A stretch of 13,218 bases of DNA from Candidatus Omnitrophota bacterium. GTDB lineage: Bacteria > Omnitrophota > Gorgyraeia > Zapsychrales > Zapsychraceae. Where the stretch lies: NCBI GenBank assembly GCA_018399915.1, contig JAGYNW010000037.1, forward strand, positions 1 to 13,218, read 5' to 3'. Of this stretch, positions 12,001-13,218 are shown in pieces; the first letter of the stretch is position 1, and each line of letters starts with the position of its first letter. Made by a program: the position numbers and the translations under genes. The notes below the pieces were generated by a model. The model saw only the letters and a program-made list of their open reading frames with translations. It searched no databases and had not been told where the DNA came from.

Positions 12001-13218
12001 TGTTTGTCTTTAATACATATAAGGCTATGGCTAAAATCATGGCCAAAACTGTTAACCCGAAAACCCCGGTAATAATGTTCGCTACATTTAAAGAAACCAT
12101 CTGCCCGACAAAGAATAAAGAGATAAAATCATAGGCATGGTTAGACGAATGCCTATTAAGCAATTCCTGGAGGCCCTTCAATATTTTTTTATTACGATGC
12201 ACAATTGCTTCTACTTCCTCGTATTTCGCCCGGCCCGTGAAAAACTGTTCTCTTTGGGTTTCAAGCACCACAAGTTCTTCCAACCAATATTGCAACCTGT
12301 CGCGGGTATCTTCCGGGATAGGATCTTTCTGTTTAAGCAGCGCTCTTATTTCGATCTGAATTTCCCGGAAATGATTCATTTCGAGCTCCTCAAACGCTGG
12401 AGATAATGCGGTTAAAATAAGTTCATTGGATTTGGCGACCGCTTCCTGTGACAGGTCAATAAGACCCTTTTGATAAAATTCTGCTAATTGCTCTACCGTG
12501 AAGTAAGCCATGCGTTCGGTTTTATGGTCCCAATATCCTATTTCGCGGTAAGGCTGCTGATAATCCATCCCTTTGGATCGAGGAGACTGGATATCCAAAA
12601 CAAACGGCTTGCGGTTGCCTTGTTCATCGGGCCTCAAATAGATCAACGCAAGATGATCACTGCTGCCAACGATGGCATCAACCACCAAAACTCTGCCTTT
12701 GAACCCGAATTCATTAAGAACGCCTATCAAAATTTGATTCCCAGAAACACAGGTGTGCATACCCTGTTGCACAAAAGGATGTTTAATGCCGATAATCACA
12801 GGCGTCTCAGGAATATACGTAACAAAAGGCTCATCTTTGATGTAATGATAAAGAGCCAGAATGATGTCGGATTCAATCCGCAATCGGGAGGCGCCTTCCG
12901 GCATTTGCGCTAAACGCGTCTCAATATAATGATCCAATGCAGCAATAAGATCCTCGGTTTCCCATTGCGTGAATTCACCAAAGAAGGCCTTCAATAATTC
13001 CGTTTCCAATAACTTGCCTTTGAGCGGCGCATACTTTTCATTCCAGTGATTAAGTACGAATGCCGATTGTTTCACCAAATACGGATTGATAAACATTTCA
13101 CTGTAGACGCCCGCGTAAACCATCTTTCCTGTGCCCATGCCCGCAAGGATAGCGAGGGAGATGAAGATAATGAAGAAGGATTTAAGGCCTTTGTGGAAAA
13201 GCCTGGAAATTAAAGACA
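1..13218 (-). CDS. giant multidomain membrane protein with RSH and HD-GYP signalling modules (partial, both ends missing)
   Basis: One minus-strand frame is open across the whole window: codons start at 13216 and run to 2, giving 4405 residues without a stop. I translated it codon by codon and found no frameshift. The first in-frame ATG (13138) lies inside a hydrophobic segment, so the true start is probably a little upstream of the window; the stop lies beyond the left edge. Visible domains include two transglutaminase-like folds, a kinase-like fold, a full RelA/SpoT-type series, a canonical HD-GYP, two methyltransferase-like folds, a polytopic membrane region and a second RSH-type HD domain. 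Several domains are internally duplicated. No established gene name fits. Giant proteins of this kind are known from Omnitrophota; the lineage here is inferred. The overall function is unknown. A membrane-anchored signalling hub is the reading that best fits the domains. Confidence 0.95.
2..240 (-). other. RSH-type HD hydrolase-like domain (cut by the window edge)
   Basis: Residues about 4327-4405 read like the start of the RelA/SpoT hydrolase domain: a helix, a basic stretch, SHFTDIIKILVLELGI, then RKDILLAAVLHDSVEDGDAT. The HDxxED signature lies at residues 4385-4390 (bases 64-47). It is followed by LAEIEAIF, as in 'HDVVEDTD.TL.+IE..FG'. The first metal-ligand His of the family ('H..Q.R.SG') is not found at the expected 14 residues before the 'HP' His (Ile there), so hydrolase activity is uncertain. 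The rest of the domain, and perhaps a second synthetase half, lies beyond the left edge. Confidence 0.7.
310..790 (-). other. two tandem ACT-like domains
   Basis: The first unit (residues about 4143-4205) reads strand AEIILEYKHFRRGFFK, helix DVLRALKDEV, strands VIWIEKYL and RVLRLGIEG, helix KKKILRAIDNV. The second (about 4217-4300) reads LLEFHIDNEQGNLFKVIDIL, strand IQLGSLL, strand VKFTFEVNV and helix AGIYNLLSQALKRVL. The 'EFHIDNEQGNLFKVIDIL' stretch closely resembles the ACT start '..V...D.pGlL..I...L'. ACT domains bind small ligands, often amino acids, and in RSH proteins they regulate the enzyme. Here they precede an RSH-type HD domain rather than following one. Confidence 0.5.
800..1340 (-). 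other. cytoplasmic helical region after the membrane bundle
   Basis: Residues about 3960-4139 start with the basic exit of the last membrane helix (AFKKFKVKQIIKDF). They continue as aromatic-rich amphipathic helices (FTRAYFAWVNAYYQRMQSYP, FIYEYAYRILQNHAK, SLEYFIRRNYLVSLKEKELE). No motif or family is recognised. The many Tyr, Phe and Lys residues suggest a helical bundle packing against the membrane or the following ACT-like pair. Confidence 0.5.
1340..2585 (-). other. polytopic membrane region (about 8-10 helices)
   Basis: Residues about 3545-3958 hold successive hydrophobic segments. Examples are SSYLLIGLLALGVVSVAVMI, VFLISLIPVSALVTYM, VFFIMTTSTILTLGYAVWSV, MGVTTLITTLFMEAMTIG, EFVIVFPAVMMTVAALV, LFVPAVMGLVLGIVTYA, NDLLAVPLFVIFTPMLISIV, IGIAALGWATLLTIVCEVLG and AVMYFIGAIVFMG. 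After a polar loop (about 3880-3923) come one or two more, ending SVLISVSVVWALVAAFKKFK. Some segments carry polar residues (N-D before LLAVPL, M-E-A-M), as in transport or sensing domains, but I recognise no family. The exact helix count is uncertain. Confidence 0.75.
2650..3350 (-). other. degenerate methyltransferase-like (Rossmann) domain
   Basis: Residues about 3290-3522. After helices (RREFAAHEAYRYAVYDEILI) comes a strand and loop ALVPCCGADALPAMF (G3325), which looks like the cofactor loop of class I methyltransferases, followed by a strand TVFVNQ where an acidic residue is normally found. Later strands FSTLVLKDAI and VSTVVLFNTD, the latter followed by an 'FEAAGY' turn, fit the second half of a Rossmann fold. 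The usual acidic motif II residue is missing, so it may be a non-catalytic relic. It directly precedes the membrane bundle. The identification is tentative. Confidence 0.4.
3391..3475 (-). repeat. in-frame palindromic element B (70-85 bp)
   Basis: Arms ccgctgcag (3400-3408) and ctgcagcgg (3461-3469) are perfect inverted copies. After a small bulge they extend to gagca (3391-3395) and tgctc (3471-3475). The core aaccagccacggtag at 3437-3451 is identical to those of A and C and is read as LPWLV (residues 3256-3260). The peptide PLQEDNLPWLVGTEENDSRV parallels that of element C. B and C share core and length but have unrelated, separately self-complementary arms, so the hairpin itself appears to be kept. 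Confidence 0.8.
3527..3594 (-). repeat. in-frame palindromic element C (68 bp)
   Basis: Perfect 11-bp inverted arms (plus strand tgccgctacgg at 3527-3537, ccgtagcggca at 3584-3594) enclose the 15-nt core aaccagccacggtag at 3560-3574. A short inner pair caacc/ggttg also flanks agccacggta. Minus-strand reading gives PLRGINLPWLVGRDEEHSSV, with LPWLV at residues 3215-3219. It lies in the linker after the HD-GYP domain and shares a 23-nt exact block (3556-3578) with element B, 123 bp (41 codons) away. Confidence 0.8.
3800..4390 (-). other. HD-GYP domain (c-di-GMP phosphodiesterase type)
   Basis: Residues about 2943-3138 match the HD-GYP family closely. They include KDQYTDGHTERVANLS, then RLHDIGKIAI with H3000-D3001, then HTLYGHEIL. 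HHERWDGTGYPDGLKGE follows, with HH at 3054-3055 and GYP at 3062-3064, then ASIVAVADTYDAMRTDRPYR and KGTQFHPDVVDAF. All the usual metal-binding and GYP residues are present, so it is predicted to be active. The family hydrolyses cyclic di-GMP (some members other cyclic dinucleotides) to pGpG or GMP. It is normally the output of a response regulator or sensor; here it is buried in a giant chain behind the 'VKIAPFE' domain. This is the best-conserved enzyme of the window. Confidence 0.93.
4440..4980 (-). other. 'VKIAPFE' repeat domain, copy 2
   Basis: Residues about 2747-2926, paralogous to copy 1. Shared blocks are RALYELLVNRKVKIAPFESF, YEVNGQEYIILSDWDD, a helix around LQRASLMVGQVG (IHRAAVMIHEVG in copy 1) and LQGRDVQALNMFREIQFL. 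It is joined to the HD-GYP by a short beta-rich stretch (KILLEVKSDSFPAYRLIQEG, then GENTIFIIDSA). That the same domain precedes both HD-type signalling modules makes a regulatory role for it likely, though unproven. Confidence 0.65.
5050..5430 (-). other. 'ITGPP...HE' repeat domain, copy C
   Basis: Residues about 2596-2722. It shares with copy B the opening helix (TEAQIHEMINAAKADNRV), the strand pair TFGAYIIGQTLYVETAYM and the helix HEKIEYFTNHFVAEEFTQAL, with H2694, E2695 and H2703. ITGPP is changed to ITQAVP at 2648, the spacing to the helix is 46 rather than 52, and the middle His of copy B (H2297) is Tyr. The copy is more diverged in its putative ligand set, so if copies A and B bind metal, this one may not. 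Confidence 0.65.
5490..6130 (-). other. PrmA-like class I methyltransferase fold
   Basis: Residues about 2363-2575. The cofactor-binding region reads VVEVDGIATGIL, then helix SLIILSLGAKRV, then IGIDYD. This parallels 'VLDVGCGSGIL.I.ALKLGAK+VIGID.D' of ribosomal-protein-L11 methyltransferases (PrmA). E2411 and the DYD acidic end are kept, but the glycine loop is altered (one extra residue, G2414 and G2418). A motif IV candidate ISNMGPHY (N2507) follows. Binding of S-adenosylmethionine is plausible, catalysis less sure. The domain is wedged between two copies of the 'ITGPP...HE' domain, which suggests that copy B plus methyltransferase act as a unit. Confidence 0.6.
6270..6650 (-). other. 'ITGPP...HE' repeat domain, copy B
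   Basis: Residues about 2190-2315. It begins TEQEIQQIINQARKENRV, matching TEAQIHEMINAAKADNRV of copy C. It continues with ITGPP at 2240, the strand pair TFGAYIMDNTFFVETPYL (against TFGAYIIGQTLYVETAYM in copy C) and the His-Glu helix HEKIEHVSNH, with H2292, E2293, H2297 and H2301. Distance from ITGPP to the helix is 52 residues, as in copy A. Three His and one Glu on one helix could bind a metal, but this is not the HExxH zincin motif. It directly precedes the methyltransferase-like domain. Confidence 0.65.
6650..6735 (-). other. Asn/Lys/Arg-rich linker
   Basis: Residues about 2161-2190 (for example NVHGAKNNNHKNRKNRGSRG) are a low-complexity, strongly basic linker. It separates the end of the RSH module from the second 'ITGPP...HE' domain and marks a clear module boundary. 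It could be flexible, a protease-sensitive site or a nucleic-acid contact; nothing in the sequence decides. Confidence 0.6.
6745..6990 (-). other. ACT-like domain closing the first RSH module
   Basis: Residues about 2076-2158 have the beta-alpha-beta-beta-alpha-beta order of ACT domains. They start with TILVYGVVRSD, then a helix (VKGALKGAL), strands SVEVKI and IYEFMISGF, then the helix ITNSDIYNALSKVDGAL and a last strand AEIIRS. The last part parallels the ACT pattern '..V.d...L..il..L..i.gV..v.R'. In RSH proteins the ACT domain ends the regulatory half, so HD-SYNTH-TGS-helical-ACT is complete inside the giant chain. Confidence 0.55.
6995..7330 (-). other. RSH helical domain
   Basis: Residues about 1963-2074 are mostly helical (HKMEREKSG, RASLISQGYARLQRVFGR, then a charged helix). 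They occupy the place of the helical domain between TGS and ACT in long RSH proteins, where a basic helix of the 'KxxRExxxxxG' kind followed by 'L' and 'F' heptads is usual. The match is by position and pattern rather than by residue identity. Confidence 0.5.
7415..7590 (-). other. TGS-like domain of the RSH module
   Basis: Residues about 1876-1934 follow the synthetase fold in the position where long RSH proteins carry TGS. The pattern VVALPKDSTMYDVAMHKDIA resembles the TGS 'VFTPKG..I.LP.GST..DFAY.IH.DI'. It is followed by a strand (GLILSYRNVIP) and a turn (YTLLKGG) in the place of 'VNG+.VPL...L..GD'. In RelA-type enzymes TGS contacts tRNA or acyl carrier protein; the equivalent partner here is unknown. 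Confidence 0.6.
7738..8325 (-). other. RelA/SpoT-type (p)ppGpp synthetase fold
   Basis: Residues about 1631-1826 carry the RSH synthetase series in order. LPLAERLNLRSLLADVND parallels 'APLAHRLGI..IKWELED'. D1712 and K1715 lie in the 'GRPKH' position, followed by LSSIFEKL ('HIYSIYRKM'). D1738 is in LPDVLRLMII ('FDLIAIRC'). KKEVKMGYNAIH at 1770-1781 parallels '..ANGYQSIH', WELQILS (E1792, Q1794) parallels 'IEIQIRT', and SHWVYK closes the domain as 'AAHWAYK' does. The family transfers pyrophosphate from ATP to GDP or GTP. The nucleotide-binding Tyr and His and the acidic residues are kept, but the Arg of 'QIRT' is Leu and the RxKD loop is degenerate (KYKK), so activity is uncertain. Confidence 0.8.
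8330..8840 (-). other. RSH pseudo-hydrolase (HD fold with HD replaced by SS)
   Basis: Residues about 1459-1629 align by pattern with the N-terminal ppGpp hydrolase domain of RelA/SpoT homologues. The stretch VTVAAAFLSSCQIAAE aligns with the family's 'TVA..FLHDVVED', and the metal-binding HD pair is S1527-S1528. The last helix (NIRILYLVYAAKLDAYVHA) parallels 'RVILVKLADRLHNMRT', with the second-site Asp context changed. The fold is therefore probably kept but hydrolysis is predicted to be lost. It leads directly into the synthetase fold, as in normal long RSH proteins. The identification depends mainly on that unmistakable downstream domain. Confidence 0.65.
8850..9290 (-). other. 'VKIAPFE' repeat domain, copy 1
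   Basis: Residues about 1310-1455 match residues about 2757-2905 (copy 2). The strongest match is VKIAPFEGF at 1374 against VKIAPFESF at 2824, followed by YEVDGKEYMLLSNRDE against YEVNGQEYIILSDWDD, then a helix, then QGRD and a charged helix ending in EFDFL or EIQFL. The preceding helices include an LYRML or LYELL unit in both. The fold and function are not recognised. Each copy stands immediately before an HD-superfamily module (RSH here, HD-GYP in copy 2), which suggests an input or coupling domain for those enzymes. Confidence 0.65.
9340..9570 (-). other. TPR-like helical hairpins
   Basis: Residues about 1216-1292 contain a helical pair in TPR style: GNIYHNVATAFHTMFRLTRN then ARQRAEHYYETALDRLPDYP, ending in the proline-containing turn common between TPR units. 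Only about one and a half repeats are visible. TPRs usually hold partner proteins. It directly follows transglutaminase-like domain 2. Confidence 0.45.
9600..9800 (-). other. transglutaminase-like domain 2 (Cys-His-Asp)
   Basis: C1149 opens a helix (NNCVTVAYRVYMILSALGFE), H1180 lies on the next strand 31 residues on (DGEPHLMNGI), and D1195 follows 15 residues later (YRICDFT). This is the transglutaminase-like triad with nearly the spacing of domain 1 (32 and 20), so the two may be duplicates. It is followed at once by TPR-like helices, a pairing known in other bacterial transglutaminase-like proteins. By the topology of the flanking membrane segment, this copy would be cytoplasmic, unlike copy 1. 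The activity is untested. Confidence 0.5.
9860..10690 (-). other. unrecognised region of the giant protein
   Basis: Residues about 843-1119 match no family I know. The first part (to about 900) is helical. A short beta-rich patch follows around residues 935-985 (including IIVNLPEIGEIDLGG and SVFFLKATG). After that come long charged amphipathic helices rich in Arg, Glu and Gln up to the second transglutaminase-like domain. No membrane segments, stops or repeats were seen. Confidence 0.5.
10690..11250 (-). other. protein-kinase-like fold domain
   Basis: Residues about 657-842 follow the order of a kinase or aminoglycoside-phosphotransferase fold. A GGYLGLSKVVYGVKI strand pair comes first, then a VIK-type lysine K695 (KLVIKAPK), then a hinge-like LLTEEFISGE. 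A catalytic loop follows with D797 and N802 in the D-x4-N spacing (VYVDFNRTNF), and a DFG equivalent written DIG at 816-818 (FVLIDIGEM). Spacing from lysine to catalytic Asp (102) and from catalytic Asp to DIG (19) fits the family. The usual His or Tyr before the catalytic Asp is Val796. Key residues for phosphotransfer are present, so it may be active; the substrate is unknown. It could equally be an UbiB-, APH- or Ser/Thr-kinase-type member. Confidence 0.6.
11555..11760 (-). other. 'ITGPP...HE' repeat domain, copy A
   Basis: Residues about 485-555 carry ITGPP at 497 and, 52 residues on, a helix with H548, H549, E550 and H554 (HHELFLHAFLG). The same two landmarks recur with identical spacing in copy B (2240 and 2292) and with a six-residue shorter spacing in copy C. 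The His-Glu helix resembles a metallopeptidase helix, but the second His is at +5 rather than the +4 of HExxH, so I do not call it a zinc peptidase. The function is not recognised. Confidence 0.6.
11940..11999 (-). repeat. in-frame palindromic element A (60 bp)
   Basis: Perfect 10-bp inverted arms (plus strand agcgccgcag at 11940-11949, ctgcggcgct at 11990-11999) flank the 15-nt core aaccagccacggtag at 11960-11974. Read on the minus strand, the core encodes LPWLV (residues 415-419), and the element sits just after the membrane segment, in a linker. The same core, in the same phase, recurs in elements B and C, whose arms have other sequences that are also self-complementary. The inner caacc/ggttg pair seen in B and C is decayed here, so this looks like an older or divergent copy. 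Confidence 0.75.
12005..12115 (-). other. transmembrane segment between transglutaminase-like domain 1 and the rest
   Basis: Residues about 368-404 are strongly hydrophobic (for example NIITGVFGLTVLAMILAIAL) and end in basic KTNK, the positive-inside signature of a membrane helix leaving into the cytoplasm. With the N-terminal anchor this would place residues of about 40-365 outside the membrane and the long kinase/RSH region inside. Residues between about 215 and 365 are mostly amphipathic helices, probably coiled coil, with no family I recognise. Confidence 0.7.
12570..12815 (-). other. transglutaminase-like domain 1 (Cys-His-Asp)
   Basis: Around residues 135-215 the chain has the transglutaminase/cysteine-peptidase core pattern. 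C156 starts a helix (CVSGNQILIGVLNEFGFKGR). A strand with H188 (SDHLALIYL) follows 32 residues later, then D208 (FVLDIQ) 20 residues after that. The helix ending in a 'GF+.RV' turn before the strand is typical of the family. Members cleave or crosslink at glutamine or cell-wall amides, but the substrate cannot be told here. The call rests on the spacing of the triad and the secondary-structure pattern, not on strong overall similarity. A second, similar domain lies about 1,000 residues downstream. Confidence 0.5.
13120..13216 (-). other. N-terminal hydrophobic anchor or signal segment
   Basis: Residues 13-26 (SFFIIFISLAILAG) form a hydrophobic stretch preceded by R5, H8, K9 and K12, the basic-then-hydrophobic pattern of a signal peptide or N-in membrane anchor. 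This suggests that the real start codon lies only a short distance upstream of the window. A VYA-G site near residue 35 could be cleaved, but K31 just before it makes this uncertain. If it is a signal or anchor, the following transglutaminase-like domain would sit outside the cytoplasm. Confidence 0.6.

Noticed and set aside
12488..12913. Plus-strand ORF of 141 codons
   Set aside because: It is antisense to the transglutaminase-like domain 1 and its Cys-His-Asp residues, with no family resemblance of its own.
13136..13138. In-frame ATG as a possible start codon
   Set aside because: It falls inside the hydrophobic N-terminal segment, the frame is open and signal-like upstream of it, and I saw no clear ribosome binding site.
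1..13218. Non-ribosomal peptide synthetase or polyketide synthase as the explanation for the size
   Set aside because: No adenylation, condensation, ketosynthase or carrier-protein motifs were found; the domains are signalling, membrane and methyltransferase types.

Overview
The whole window lies inside one protein-coding gene on the minus strand. Reading codons from 13216 down to 2 gives 4405 consecutive sense codons with no stop and no credible start, so both ends of the gene lie outside the window. All short ORFs on the plus strand, and those in the other two minus frames, are shadows of this frame. There are no RNA genes, intergenic gaps, CRISPR arrays or insertion sequences. A giant multidomain gene at moderate GC, with an internal helical-bundle/HD/membrane mix, suggests an uncultured bacterium of the Omnitrophota (OP3) type, a lineage known for giant proteins. 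That assignment is inference; no taxonomic marker is present. Residue numbers below count from the first visible codon (13216 = residue 1).

Layout from N- to C-terminus (right to left in the window): an N-terminal hydrophobic anchor; a transglutaminase-like Cys-His-Asp domain; a second hydrophobic segment; an in-frame palindromic element; a first copy of an 'ITGPP...HE' domain; a protein-kinase-like domain; a long region I do not recognise; a second transglutaminase-like domain followed by TPR-like helices; a 'VKIAPFE' domain; a complete long-RSH (RelA/SpoT homologue) series made of an HD fold with its HD pair replaced by SS, a synthetase fold, TGS, helical and ACT-like domains; an Asn/Lys/Arg-rich linker; a second 'ITGPP...HE' domain; a PrmA-like methyltransferase fold; a third 'ITGPP...HE' domain; a second 'VKIAPFE' domain; a canonical HD-GYP domain; a linker holding two more palindromic elements; a degenerate methyltransferase-like domain; a bundle of about eight to ten membrane segments; a helical region; two tandem ACT-like domains; and, cut by the left edge, another RSH-type HD domain carrying HDxxED.

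If the protein is made as one chain, it joins modules for two nucleotide second messengers, (p)ppGpp (RSH parts) and c-di-GMP (HD-GYP), with a kinase fold, methyltransferase folds and a membrane domain. The synthetase-like and hydrolase-like RSH halves sit in different modules about 2,600 residues apart. A separate signal is a set of three palindromic DNA elements whose hairpin arms differ in sequence but stay complementary. Their shared 15-nt core is always read in the same phase as Leu-Pro-Trp-Leu-Val. They behave like coding palindromic repeats inserted in-frame between domains.
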